Positions 46,248-55,674 of a stretch of 64,000 bases of DNA are shown in pieces. Below the pieces are notes generated by a model. It made no database searches, was not told the origin of the DNA, and worked only from the letters and a program-made list of their open reading frames with translations. Source of the DNA: Buttiauxella sp965119215 (GTDB lineage Bacteria > Pseudomonadota > Gammaproteobacteria > Enterobacterales > Enterobacteriaceae). The stretch lies in the NCBI GenBank assembly GCA_965119215.1, contig CBCPKK010000018.1:88292-152291 (forward strand), in the 5' to 3' direction. The stretch's first letter is position 1. Each line of letters opens with the position of its first letter. The position numbers were made by a program, and so were the translations under genes.

Positions 46248-47972
46248 TTAGGTTCTCTCCGTTTTACTTAGCCACATCTCATCCATGCCACCGCCACGGA
46301 TCTGCATTGGGTACACATGCTCAGTGCCATCAACTGCGACATCAACAAAGACCAGACGCTGGTTACGCACGGCTTCCAGAGCCTCGATCAGCTTACTTTC
46401 CAGCTCTTGCGGAGTGTTAATGTTGATCCCAACGTGACCGTAAGCTTCTGCCACACGCACAAAGTCAGGCAAAGATTCCATATAGGATTGGGAGTGACGA
46501 CCAGAATAAATCATATCCTGCCACTGCTTCACCATGCCGAGATAACGGTTGTTGAGGTTAAGCACCAACACCGGTAATCCGTATTGCAGTGCAGTAGAAA
46601 GCTCCTGGATATTCATCTGAATACTGCCATCGCCTGTCACGCAAACTACAGTTTCTTCTGGCAATGCGAGTTTCACACCTAGTGCTGCTGGCAGGCCAAA
46701 GCCCATCGTGCCGAGGCCACCGGAGTTAATCCAACGCCGCGGTTTATCAAAGGTGTAATAGAGGGCGGCAAACATTTGGTGTTGGCCGACATCAGACGTC
46801 ACGTATGCCTCGCCTTTGGTCAGGCGATAGATAGTTTCGATAACCGCCTGTGGCTTAATTTTATCGCTGGTGCGATCAAACTCGAGGCACTGACGCGCAC
46901 GCCATTGCTCAATCTGCTGCCACCAGTCACGGATTTCATCACACGATTGTTGAGTATCTTCTTGCCCCAACAGTTCCAGCATTTGCTGCAGAACCTGTCG
47001 TGCGTCGCCAACAATTGGGATATCCGCGCCAACGGTTTTGGAAATGGACGTTGGGTCGATATCAATATGCAGCACGGTCGCATTCGGGCAGTACTTCGCC
47101 AGATTGTTAGTGGTACGGTCATCAAAGCGCACCCCAACACCGAAAATAACATCGGAGTTGTGCATCACCATGTTGGCTTCATAAGTACCGTGCATTCCCA
47201 GCATGCCAAGCGCCTGGCGATGTGTACCTGGAAATGCGCCTAGTCCCATTAACGAAGAGACAACCGGAATATTCAGTTTCTGCGCGAGTTCGCGCAATTC
47301 GTCATGGCAAGAAGCCGTAATCGCCCCACCGCCGACATACATCACCGGTTTTTTCGCCGCCAGCAAAGTTTGCAACGCCCGTTTAATCTGCCCTTTGTGA
47401 CCCTGCGTTGTCGGGTTGTAAGAACGCATACTCACGGTTTCAGGGTAGCTGTACGGCAGCTTGTTTGCCGGACTCATAATGTCTTTAGGCAAATCCACGA
47501 CGACTGGCCCCGGACGCCCGCTTGCAGCAAGCCAGAACGCTTTTTTGATGATGCCCGGAATATCTTCCGTTCGTTTGACTAAAAAGCTGTGCTTCACGAC
47601 CGGACGAGAAATCCCCACCATGTCGCATTCCTGGAATGCATCATAACCAATAAGGGATGTCGCCACTTGGCCGGACAGCACCACCATTGGGATTGAATCC
47701 ATATAAGCCGTAGCAATACCGGTAATGGCGTTTGTCGCGCCCGGACCGGAAGTGACCAGAACTACGCCAACCTCACCCGTTGCGCGCGCCAGGCCATCAG
47801 CCATATGCACTGCCGCTTGTTCATGGCGCACCAGCACATGATCAATGCCGCCAATAGTATGAAGCGCATCATAAATATCGAGAACGGCGCCTCCTGGATA
47901 ACCGAATACATGTTTAACGCCCTGATCGATAAGCGATCGGACGACCATCTCGGCTCCTGACAACATCTCCAT
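46248..47972 (-). CDS. ilvI: Acetolactate synthase III, catalytic subunit
   Basis: ThDP- and FAD-dependent enzyme of 574 residues catalysing the first common step of branched-chain amino acid synthesis. Visible are the catalytic Glu in VRHEQAAVHMADG near 47-59 and the ThDP/Mg motif VTGDGSIQMNIQELSTA near 435-451. The C terminus is DEMWLSKTERT. In E. coli the operon is activated by Lrp in the long upstream region. It is followed by ilvH. Confidence 0.98.
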   Translation of the reverse strand: MEMLSGAEMVVRSLIDQGVKHVFGYPGGAVLDIYDALHTIGGIDHVLVRHEQAAVHMADGLARATGEVGVVLVTSGPGATNAITGIATAYMDSIPMVVLSGQVATSLIGYDAFQECDMVGISRPVVKHSFLVKRTEDIPGIIKKAFWLAASGRPGPVVVDLPKDIMSPANKLPYSYPETVSMRSYNPTTQGHKGQIKRALQTLLAAKKPVMYVGGGAITASCHDELRELAQKLNIPVVSSLMGLGAFPGTHRQALGMLGMHGTYEANMVMHNSDVIFGVGVRFDDRTTNNLAKYCPNATVLHIDIDPTSISKTVGADIPIVGDARQVLQQMLELLGQEDTQQSCDEIRDWWQQIEQWRARQCLEFDRTSDKIKPQAVIETIYRLTKGEAYVTSDVGQHQMFAALYYTFDKPRRWINSGGLGTMGFGLPAALGVKLALPEETVVCVTGDGSIQMNIQELSTALQYGLPVLVLNLNNRYLGMVKQWQDMIYSGRHSQSYMESLPDFVRVAEAYGHVGININTPQELESKLIEALEAVRNQRLVFVDVAVDGTEHVYPMQIRGGGMDEMWLSKTERT

Positions 47973-48383
47973 GGTTTGCCTCCCGGCTTACGTGTTTGAC
48001 CGACTGCAGAAATCATTTCGGCTTAGTCGTTGAGGCAGGTTGTTGCGCCCGCATATGTCTTTTTATTTTTGATAGTCCGCCTAACATAACCGTTGAAAAT
48101 CAGGCAATCAATTGCCAATCTTCAGGCTACAAAAGAGCGTTTCCTTACGAACACTACAAAACCCTCATCTGGCGGAGTTAAGCTCTGAGCATAAGCAAAG
48201 ATTATGATTGAAAATGTTATGAAAGGTGGCTTTGCAGGTTAAATCTAATTAAGGCAGGATTTAATGGGCAGTCTGGAATGAAAACTTAAAACCAATTACA
48301 GCGTAAAACACCAGGAAACAGAAGAAAGGGAGAATAACCGGATCGTTTTTACAATCCGGCTCATTCAGGATAAGAGCATGAGT
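47973..48383. other. Upstream region of ilvIH
   Basis: About 410 bases between leuO and ilvI on the minus strand. A weak promoter candidate for ilvI is TTCAAC (48092-48097) with TATCAA (48069-48074), 17-base spacer. The known Lrp sites of ilvIH would lie here, but I cannot place them by eye. No gene seen. Confidence 0.45.
48338..48359 (-). terminator. Possible leuO terminator
   Basis: CCGGAT, a 10-base loop and ATCCGG lie 25 bases past the leuO stop. There is no T-run on the minus strand, so termination is uncertain. Confidence 0.35.
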
Positions 48384-49328
48384 CTATTTACTGCATACGG
48401 TCGTCAGTAGTTTTTCCATCCACTGGTGGCCTTTATCGCGCCCGGCAGCTTCGTGCCACGATAAATAGCAGGTCGATACATTCTCTTTCAGCGGTAATGT
48501 GAATATTTGCAAATGAAGTGAATCAGCGAACTCGTCAGCTAACCAGCGCGGCGCGATGGTAACCAGTTGTGTTTGCGACACGATATTTAAAACACTGGTC
48601 ATCGCCATCCCTTGATAGGCAACGCAGGCTTGCTTTTCCGGAGTTTGATACCACTGCGCACTAAACGAAGCAAAACGATCAAGCGACACTACAGCATGCT
48701 TTTCGTTATAAACATCTTCTTCAGTGATCGGTTTAATTAAGCGCGGATGTTTTTTACTGGCTACCAGCACCATTTCATCTTCAAACAACGGTATACAAGT
48801 AAATTCAGGGCGGCGGAATTCAGTGTAGCTAATAACAAACTCTGTTTCCTGATATCGCAATTGATGTTCAATGTCTTTATTTAACGCTGATTTAAAGAGT
48901 AATTGAATACCCGGAGCAAAGTGCTTCATATTATTAAAGATGACGGAGGTTAACAAATTGTCTAACGGACTACTGACACAAATGTTAAATACCCTTTCGC
49001 TACTGCTCGGTTCAAAACCGGCACCAGGTAGTTCATTTTGCACCAGCTGTAATGCCTGACGTATTGAACCAAACAACTGGAAGGCGCGCGCCGTGGGCTG
49101 TATACCGCGACCATAGCGAACAAAGAGCTCATCATTGAACATAATTTTTAGACGAGCGACCGCATTACTCACCGCAGGCTGAGACATTCCTAAAGACTGA
49201 GCCGCACGGGTAATGTTTTGCACCTGCATAACAGCATCAAATACGGTTAATAAATTTAAATCAACTGAGCGTAGTTGAGGTTTAAAGCCATCATTGGTCG
49301 CCGGTTGTTCTACATAATTATCAGACAT
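48384..49328 (-). CDS. leuO: LysR-family regulator LeuO
   Basis: Pleiotropic regulator of 314 residues, known as an antagonist of H-NS silencing at many loci. The N-terminal winged helix-turn-helix (LLTVFDAVMQVQNITRAAQS, then MSQPAVSNAVARLK) lies near 28-68; the LysR effector-binding domain follows. It is recognisably LeuO throughout, though the middle is less like E. coli. I chose the ATG at 49326-49328, with TGGAG 7 bases upstream and the E. coli length; an in-frame GTG 12 bases earlier is less likely. Confidence 0.95.
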   Translation of the reverse strand: MSDNYVEQPATNDGFKPQLRSVDLNLLTVFDAVMQVQNITRAAQSLGMSQPAVSNAVARLKIMFNDELFVRYGRGIQPTARAFQLFGSIRQALQLVQNELPGAGFEPSSSERVFNICVSSPLDNLLTSVIFNNMKHFAPGIQLLFKSALNKDIEHQLRYQETEFVISYTEFRRPEFTCIPLFEDEMVLVASKKHPRLIKPITEEDVYNEKHAVVSLDRFASFSAQWYQTPEKQACVAYQGMAMTSVLNIVSQTQLVTIAPRWLADEFADSLHLQIFTLPLKENVSTCYLSWHEAAGRDKGHQWMEKLLTTVCSK

Positions 49329-49929
49329 GATTAACTCCACTAAGATTGCAATTCCTTCTTCGCAGGTTAATGCTGCGAATTACTCCTATTATCATTTGCT
49401 AAGCAGAACATGCTGATTACTACAATCAAAAACTTAATTCTAAATATTTGTTTAGAATTAATGCTCTCTACGGTAACAACACGACTTCAGCGACTGACAA
49501 ACCTGGCAAAATAAGAAAAGTCTTATATTTTTTTATTCTTTCGTCAGTTGATTACTGGATCGTGCCCATCAAATCACAAAATGACTTCCCACACAATAAT
49601 TCGCCCAGTGAATAATATATTAAGTATTGATAACATTGTGACTCGGAAACATACGACCTACCAATAACCAGACAATAAAGAAAGATGATAAATTCCTAAA
49701 ATAGAGTAAAAAAGGTAATTACTGCCCCTAAATCATAATCACGATGAATGATATAAATGGCAGACATATTATTTTCAATTGTTTCTAATAATCTCTATTC
49801 TGTTAACGGAGGTAACTAATCCTTTTTCATACCTTTTAGATATATTATAAAATTCTCATATCCCAGAACAAATAACTGATGACCGCCCCTCCTTACTTGC
49901 ACCAATTTCGTGCCTGAGAGAATAGTGTG
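49329..49929. other. AT-rich leuO-leuA intergenic region
   Basis: About 600 bases of markedly AT-rich DNA with many A and T tracts between divergent leuO and the leu promoter. This is typical of an H-NS-bound silencer, and leuO is known to be H-NS-silenced. No open frame with a ribosome site, RNA gene or mobile element was recognised. Confidence 0.55.
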
Positions 49930-49958
49930 TTGACACTGCAAGGCAGATCAAGTACCAA
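49930..49958 (+). promoter_or_regulatory. leuLABCD promoter
   Basis: Perfect -35 TTGACA (49930-49935), 17-base spacer, and a weak -10 TACCAA (49953-49958). The start would be about 30 bases before leuL. Confidence 0.65.
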
Positions 49959-49993
49959 TAAATGCATAACGAAATTCACTTGGGGCTTGAAAC

Positions 49994-50077
49994 ATGATTC
50001 GCAGCAACCGCCTACTAGGTCTACTACTAAACGCAACTTCATTGCGCGGTAGGCTGGTGGGCGAAATCAAGCGTTGA
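49994..50077 (+). CDS. leuL: Leucine operon leader peptide
   Basis: Leader of 27 residues. It contains a Leu cluster coded CTA CTA GGT CTA CTA CTA, followed by NATSLRGR as in E. coli leuL. Five CTA codons, which are rare in enterobacteria, make ribosome progress sensitive to charged tRNA-Leu and thereby set the attenuator hairpin choice. E. coli has four consecutive CTA codons, so the interrupting Gly and the extra codon are a species difference. The stop is TGA at 50075-50077. GGGGC lies 9 bases before the ATG. Confidence 0.92.
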   Translation: MIRSNRLLGLLLNATSLRGRLVGEIKR

Positions 50078-50097
50078 TTCAAGCCATCAGACAGAAA

Positions 50098-50125
50098 AAA
50101 CCCGCGCCACTGCGCGGGTTTTTTT
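50098..50125 (+). terminator. leu operon attenuator
   Basis: CCCGCGC, loop CACT, GCGCGGG, then seven Ts, 20 bases beyond the leuL stop and 43 before leuA. An intrinsic terminator that forms when leucine is plentiful. Confidence 0.92.
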
Positions 50126-50167
50126 ATGCTCGTAGCAACGGCCCCAAAGACGAGAAAGGACCACAAC

Positions 50168-51739
50168 ATGAGCCAACAAGTCATTATTTTCGATACCACT
50201 TTACGTGATGGTGAGCAGGCATTACAGGCGAGTCTGAGTGTAAAAGAGAAGCTGCAAATCGCGATGGCACTGGAACGTATGGGTGTTGACGTGATGGAAG
50301 TGGGCTTCCCGGTTTCCTCTCCTGGCGACTTTGAATCTGTGCAAACCATCGCCCGCAACATCAAAAACAGCCGTGTGTGTGGCCTCGCTCGTTGTGTAGA
50401 TAAAGATATTGATGTCGCTGCTGAAGCATTAAAAATTGCCGAAGCGTTTCGTATCCATGTGTTCCTGGCCACCTCGACCATGCACATCGAAACCAAATTG
50501 CGCAGCACCTTTGATGATGTCCTGGCCCGCGCAGTCAATTCCGTAAAACGTGCCCGTAACTATACCGATGACGTTGAGTTCTCATGTGAAGACGCGGGTC
50601 GCACACCAATCGACAATCTGTGCCGTATCGTAGAAGCTGCAATCGGCGCAGGTGCTACAACTATCAACATCCCTGACACAGTGGGTTACACCACACCAGT
50701 ACAGTTTGGCGGCATCATTCAAACCCTGTACAACCGCGTTCCAAACATCGATAAAGCCATTATCTCTGTTCACTGCCACGACGATTTAGGCATGGCGACC
50801 GGCAACTCCATCGCAGCTATTCAGGCAGGCGCACGTCAGGTTGAAGGCACGCTGAACGGTATCGGTGAACGTGCCGGTAACACCGCGCTGGAAGAAGTCA
50901 TTATGGCTATCAAAGTGCGTAGCCAAATGTTAGGCGTACACACCAATATCAATCACCATGAAATCTACCGCACCAGCCAGATTGTCAGCCAACTGTGCAA
51001 CATGCCCATTCCGGCTAACAAAGCCGTTGTCGGTTCGAACGCATTCGCTCACTCCTCCGGTATCCACCAGGATGGCGTGCTGAAAAACCGCGAAAATTAC
51101 GAAATCATGACGCCGGAAACCATCGGTCTGAATCAGGTACAGCTGAACCTGACTTCTCGCTCCGGCCGCGCGGCTGTTAAGCACCGCATGGAAGAAATGG
51201 GCTATAAAGAAGCGGATTACAACCTGGACTCGTTGTACGACGCCTTCCTGAAACTGGCCGACAAAAAAGGTCAGGTCTTTGATTACGATTTGGAAGCGCT
51301 GGCCTTCATCGGTAAACAACAAGAAGAACCAGAACATTTCAGCATGGAATATTTCAACGTGCAGTCTGGTTCAAGCGTGATCTCCACCGCTTCCGTCCAG
51401 TTGCATTGCGGTGACGAAACGCATTCAGAAGCGGCCACAGGTAACGGCCCGGTAGATGCTGTTTACCAGGCTATTAACCGCATCACAAATTACGATGTTG
51501 AACTGGTGAAATACCAGTTGTCTGCGAAAGGTCAGGGTAAAGATGCGCTGGGTCAGGTAGATATCGTTGTGACCCATAAAGGTCGTCGCTTCCATGGCGT
51601 AGGTCTGGCGACCGATATCGTGGAATCATCAGCGAAAGCAATGATTAACGTACTGAACAACATCTGGCGCGCTGGCATCGTCGAAAAAGAATTGCAACGC
51701 AAAGCTCATAATAAAGAAAATAATCAGGAAACCGTGTGA
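50168..51739 (+). CDS. leuA: 2-isopropylmalate synthase
   Basis: First enzyme of leucine synthesis, 523 residues; condenses acetyl-CoA with 2-ketoisovalerate. It has an HMGL-like TIM barrel with the metal/catalytic IIFDTTLRDGEQALQA near residues 5-20 and SVHCHDDLGMATGN near 200. The C-terminal regulatory domain is for leucine feedback. AGAAAGGA lies 7-14 bases before the chosen ATG at 50168; the frame is open upstream but without family similarity and would run into the attenuator. Confidence 0.98.
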   Translation: MSQQVIIFDTTLRDGEQALQASLSVKEKLQIAMALERMGVDVMEVGFPVSSPGDFESVQTIARNIKNSRVCGLARCVDKDIDVAAEALKIAEAFRIHVFLATSTMHIETKLRSTFDDVLARAVNSVKRARNYTDDVEFSCEDAGRTPIDNLCRIVEAAIGAGATTINIPDTVGYTTPVQFGGIIQTLYNRVPNIDKAIISVHCHDDLGMATGNSIAAIQAGARQVEGTLNGIGERAGNTALEEVIMAIKVRSQMLGVHTNINHHEIYRTSQIVSQLCNMPIPANKAVVGSNAFAHSSGIHQDGVLKNRENYEIMTPETIGLNQVQLNLTSRSGRAAVKHRMEEMGYKEADYNLDSLYDAFLKLADKKGQVFDYDLEALAFIGKQQEEPEHFSMEYFNVQSGSSVISTASVQLHCGDETHSEAATGNGPVDAVYQAINRITNYDVELVKYQLSAKGQGKDALGQVDIVVTHKGRRFHGVGLATDIVESSAKAMINVLNNIWRAGIVEKELQRKAHNKENNQETV

Positions 51740-51740
51740 C

Positions 51741-52832
51741 ATGTCAAAAACTCATCATATAGCAGTATTGCCGGGTGACGGCATTGGCCCAGAAGTTATG
51801 GCGCAAGCGCTGAAAGTGCTGGATGCAGTTCGTACGCGCTTCGATATGCGCATTACCACCAGTCAATACGACGTGGGTGGGATTGCCATCGACCGTCACG
51901 GCAACCCGTTGCCACCGGTTACCGTAGAAGGTTGCGAGCAAGCTGATGCCATTTTGTTCGGTTCTGTAGGCGGCCCAAAATGGGAACACCTGCCGCCGGA
52001 CCAGCAGCCTGAACGTGGCGCGTTGTTGCCGCTGCGTAAGCACTTCAAATTATTCAGCAACCTGCGCCCTGCCCGTCTGTATCAAGGCCTGGAAGAGTTT
52101 TGCCCGCTGCGTGCTGACATTGCCGCTAACGGTTTCGACATCTTGTGCGTACGCGAATTAACCGGCGGTATCTACTTCGGCCAACCAAAAGGCCGTGAAG
52201 GTTCCGGCATGCACGAAAAAGCCTTTGATACCGAAGTGTATTACCGCTTCGAGATCGAACGTATTGCACGTATTGCCTTCGAGTCCGCTCGCAAACGTCG
52301 CAGTAAAGTGACCTCAATCGATAAAGCTAACGTGCTGCAAACGTCCGTGATGTGGCGTGAAATCGTCGGCGAAATCGCGAAAGAATACCCGGACGTTGAG
52401 CTGTCACACATGTACATCGACAACGCCACCATGCAGTTGATTAAAGACCCATCTCAGTTCGACGTGCTGCTGTGCTCTAACCTGTTTGGCGACATTCTGT
52501 CTGACGAATGCGCGATGATCACAGGCTCTATGGGCATGTTGCCTTCTGCAAGCCTGAACGAACAAGGCTTTGGCCTGTATGAACCTGCTGGCGGCTCCGC
52601 GCCGGATATCGCAGGTAAAAATATTGCTAACCCTATTGCGCAGATCCTGTCTCTGGCTTTGTTACTGCGCTACAGCCTGGATGCTGAAGAGGCCGCTCAG
52701 GCCATCGAAAACGCTATCAACCTCGCGCTGGAAGAAGGCTTCCGTACTGGTGACCTGGCTCGCGCGGGCAACGCAATCAGCACCGACGAAATGGGCGATA
52801 CCATTGCTCGTTTTGTGGCAGAGGGGAAATAA
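51741..52832 (+). CDS. leuB: 3-isopropylmalate dehydrogenase
   Basis: NAD- and metal-dependent oxidative decarboxylase of 363 residues, the third step of leucine synthesis. Visible are VLPGDGIGPEVMAQAL near 8-23, the substrate-binding Arg region, and the metal-site NLFGDILSDECAMITGSMGM near 245. It starts one base after leuA (TGACATG). Confidence 0.98.
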   Translation: MSKTHHIAVLPGDGIGPEVMAQALKVLDAVRTRFDMRITTSQYDVGGIAIDRHGNPLPPVTVEGCEQADAILFGSVGGPKWEHLPPDQQPERGALLPLRKHFKLFSNLRPARLYQGLEEFCPLRADIAANGFDILCVRELTGGIYFGQPKGREGSGMHEKAFDTEVYYRFEIERIARIAFESARKRRSKVTSIDKANVLQTSVMWREIVGEIAKEYPDVELSHMYIDNATMQLIKDPSQFDVLLCSNLFGDILSDECAMITGSMGMLPSASLNEQGFGLYEPAGGSAPDIAGKNIANPIAQILSLALLLRYSLDAEEAAQAIENAINLALEEGFRTGDLARAGNAISTDEMGDTIARFVAEGK

Positions 52833-52834
52833 TC

Positions 52835-54235
52835 ATGGCGAAGACGTTATATCAGAAATTGTACGATGCCCACGTCGTGTACGAAGCAGTGGATGAAACG
52901 CCACTGCTGTATATCGACCGCCATCTGGTACATGAAGTCACCTCCCCGCAGGCATTTGATGGCCTGCGTGCGCACAACCGCCCGGTTCGTCAGCCAGGCA
53001 AAACGTTTGCGACCATGGATCACAACGTTTCCACGCAGACCAAAGACATCAATGCTTCCGGCGAAATGGCCCGCATTCAGATGCAGGAATTGATGAAAAA
53101 CTGCGCAGAATTTGGCGTTGAGCTGTATGACCTGAATCACCCATTCCAGGGTATCGTCCATGTCATGGGCCCAGAACAAGGCATCACGTTGCCTGGCATG
53201 ACCATTGTTTGTGGCGATTCCCACACCGCGACCCACGGCGCATTCGGTGCACTGGCGTTTGGTATTGGTACGTCCGAAGTTGAACATGTACTGGCGACGC
53301 AAACCCTGAAACAGGGCCGCGCCAAAACCATGAAAATTGAAGTGACAGGCAACGCTGCTGCGGGCATCACCGCAAAAGACATCGTACTGGCCATCATAGG
53401 TAAAACCGGCAGCGCTGGCGGTACCGGGCACGTAGTGGAATTCTGCGGTAGCGCGATTCAGGCGCTATCGATGGAAGGCCGCATGACGCTGTGTAACATG
53501 GCCATCGAGATGGGTGCCAAAGCAGGTATTGTTGCACCAGACCAAACCACCTTCGACTATGTGAAAGGCCGTCTGCACGCACCAAAAGAAGCTGACTGGG
53601 ACAACGCCGTTGCGTACTGGAAAACCTTCAGCACTGACGAAGGCGCTAAATTCGATACTACTATCACGCTGGATGCCGCTGAAATCGCACCGCAAGTCAC
53701 CTGGGGTACTAACCCAGGCCAGGTAATTTCCGTTACCGAAAACATCCCGAATCCAGAATCCTTCGCCGATCCGGTAGAACGTGCGTCTGCCGAAAAAGCA
53801 CTGGCCTATATGGGCCTCAAACCGGGCATTCCGTTAACCGAAGTCGCTATCGACAAAGTGTTTATCGGCTCGTGCACCAACTCACGCATTGAAGATTTAC
53901 GTGCAGCAGCAGAAATTGCCAAAGGCCGTAAAGTCGCACCAGGCGTGCAGGCGTTAGTGGTTCCAGGTTCTGGTCCAGTAAAAGCGCAGGCAGAAGCTGA
54001 AGGTCTGGATAAGATTTTCATCGAAGCAGGTTTTGAGTGGCGTTTGCCTGGTTGCTCCATGTGCCTGGCAATGAACAACGACCGTCTGGAACCCGGCGAG
54101 CGTTGCGCTTCCACCAGCAACCGTAACTTCGAAGGCCGTCAGGGCCGCGGTGGCCGCACGCATCTGGTTAGCCCGGCAATGGCCGCCGCCGCCGCTGTAT
54201 CCGGTCACTTTGCTGACATCCGCACGTTGAAATAA
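52835..54235 (+). CDS. leuC: 3-isopropylmalate dehydratase, large subunit
   Basis: Aconitase-family iron-sulfur enzyme of 466 residues that, with LeuD, isomerises 2- to 3-isopropylmalate. Cluster cysteines lie in GSCTNSR near 347 and PGCSMCLAMN near 407-410. It starts 2 bases behind leuB. Confidence 0.98.
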   Translation: MAKTLYQKLYDAHVVYEAVDETPLLYIDRHLVHEVTSPQAFDGLRAHNRPVRQPGKTFATMDHNVSTQTKDINASGEMARIQMQELMKNCAEFGVELYDLNHPFQGIVHVMGPEQGITLPGMTIVCGDSHTATHGAFGALAFGIGTSEVEHVLATQTLKQGRAKTMKIEVTGNAAAGITAKDIVLAIIGKTGSAGGTGHVVEFCGSAIQALSMEGRMTLCNMAIEMGAKAGIVAPDQTTFDYVKGRLHAPKEADWDNAVAYWKTFSTDEGAKFDTTITLDAAEIAPQVTWGTNPGQVISVTENIPNPESFADPVERASAEKALAYMGLKPGIPLTEVAIDKVFIGSCTNSRIEDLRAAAEIAKGRKVAPGVQALVVPGSGPVKAQAEAEGLDKIFIEAGFEWRLPGCSMCLAMNNDRLEPGERCASTSNRNFEGRQGRGGRTHLVSPAMAAAAAVSGHFADIRTLK

Positions 54236-54246
54236 GGGAAAACACC

Positions 54247-54852
54247 ATGGCAGAGAAATTTATCCAACATACCGGCCTGGTCGTTCCGCTGGATGCCGCA
54301 AACGTTGATACCGATGCAATCATTCCGAAGCAGTTTTTGCAGAAAGTCACGCGCACGGGTTTTGGTGCACACCTGTTTAACGACTGGCGTTTTCTGGACG
54401 ATGCAGGCCAACAGCCCAATCCAGAATTTGTGCTGAACTTCCCTGAGTTTAAAGGTGCCTCTATTTTGCTGGCACGTGAAAACTTCGGCTGCGGTTCTTC
54501 GCGTGAACACGCCCCGTGGGCATTAACCGATTACGGTTTTAAAGTGGTTATCGCGCCAAGTTTTGCGGATATCTTCTACGGCAACTCATTCAACAACCAG
54601 TTATTACCGGTTACGTTGAGCGAAGCAGAAGTAGATGAAATGTTTAAACTGGTTGCGGAAAATCCAGGGATTAAATTCGTTGTCGACCTGGAAGCACAAA
54701 CCGTGATTGCTGGTGAGAAAAGCTATTCGTTTACTATCGATACTTTCCGTCGCCACTGCATGTTAGAAGGGCTGGACAGCATTGGCCTGACGCTGCAACA
54801 CGAAGGTTGCATTTCTGCTTACGAGCAAAAACAACCGACGTTTATGCAGTAG
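54247..54852 (+). CDS. leuD: 3-isopropylmalate dehydratase, small subunit
   Basis: Swivel domain of 201 residues pairing with LeuC. Visible are DAANVDTDAIIPKQFLQ near 18-34 and FGCGSSREHAPWAL near 80-93. It is the last gene of the leu operon. In E. coli the next genes are setA/sgrR; here yggN follows in the opposite direction. Confidence 0.98.
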   Translation: MAEKFIQHTGLVVPLDAANVDTDAIIPKQFLQKVTRTGFGAHLFNDWRFLDDAGQQPNPEFVLNFPEFKGASILLARENFGCGSSREHAPWALTDYGFKVVIAPSFADIFYGNSFNNQLLPVTLSEAEVDEMFKLVAENPGIKFVVDLEAQTVIAGEKSYSFTIDTFRRHCMLEGLDSIGLTLQHEGCISAYEQKQPTFMQ

Positions 54853-54864
54853 ATACTTAAATTA

Positions 54865-54887
54865 ATGGCGGGTAACACACCCGCCAT
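54865..54887. terminator. Hairpin between leuD and yggN (junction site)
   Basis: ATGGCGGGT, loop AACAC, ACCCGCCAT, between convergent leuD and yggN. It has a perfect 9-bp stem but no clear T-run. It probably serves both genes as a terminator. Confidence 0.6.
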
Positions 54888-54895
54888 ATTTATGA

Positions 54896-55618
54896 CTATT
54901 TCAGCGTTTCAACCAGCCCTTTGCGCTGGCCTTCCAGCGTCACGACTTTGCTGCACACGTCGCGGCCAAACTGTTCGAAATCTTGTTCCTGGTTTTTCCA
55001 CTCTTTCTGAATCGCAGTCTGTAACCCACCAAGGCTACCGAGCACGTTTTGCAGCGGATTACCGCCACCTTTCAGAACGGCTTTAGCTCCCATCTCGTTG
55101 ATACTGTCCTGCAAGATGCCGCCCATTGCCTGATTCACCAGCTGTTGCCCATCGGCACGCACCTGATCAATCGCTTTGTAGTGGAAGGTTAAGCCATCCT
55201 GACGCGTTTCAATGATGCGGTTCATCTGCTCTTTAAGCTGCGCGTCGAGTTTAGTCAGACGCCCACGCATATTGCTGCTCTCACCGGCTTCCTGAGCGAT
55301 GATTTTATCCAGCGCCACGCGCCCTTTTTCAACGCGGGCCAATGCACCGTTGTTAATCCACGGCAGGTCGCTACGCAACGCTTTCTGGTAGTTCACCGCC
55401 AACTGGCGTTGCGTTGCGTTTAAAGTCTGTGGCTTGCCGTTAAATTGCAGGCTGCCATCCGGGGCAATAACCAGATTGCCATTTTCGCCAACAACCTGAA
55501 CGGTTTGCGGGCTGATTACCACGTCATCGCGAGGCGTGACACTGCATTTATAGTCGGCCTGCGCCTGCATCGCGGTAAGCAGCAGAACGCCCATCAGAGC
55601 CTTACGAATCATAGTCAC
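54896..55618 (-). CDS. yggN: DUF2884 family periplasmic protein YggN
   Basis: Encodes 240 residues with a signal peptide (MTMIRKALMGVLLLTAMQAQA, cut before DYKC) so likely periplasmic. The rest matches E. coli YggN through VTPRDDVVISPQTVQV and the well-conserved DAQLKEQMNRIIETR and GGILQDSINEMGAKAVL. Function unknown. In E. coli it neighbours ansB and yggL; ansB is missing here. Confidence 0.94.
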   Translation of the reverse strand: MTMIRKALMGVLLLTAMQAQADYKCSVTPRDDVVISPQTVQVVGENGNLVIAPDGSLQFNGKPQTLNATQRQLAVNYQKALRSDLPWINNGALARVEKGRVALDKIIAQEAGESSNMRGRLTKLDAQLKEQMNRIIETRQDGLTFHYKAIDQVRADGQQLVNQAMGGILQDSINEMGAKAVLKGGGNPLQNVLGSLGGLQTAIQKEWKNQEQDFEQFGRDVCSKVVTLEGQRKGLVETLK

Positions 55619-55674
55619 TCCTGATCCTGATATAAAAAAGGCCGGCTTTCACCGACCTGTTTACACTGTAAATA

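Noticed and set aside
49948..50538. 196-codon minus-strand frame across leuL and the start of leuA
   Set aside because: It overlaps the leader, the attenuator and certain leuA coding sequence, and has no recognisable protein features.
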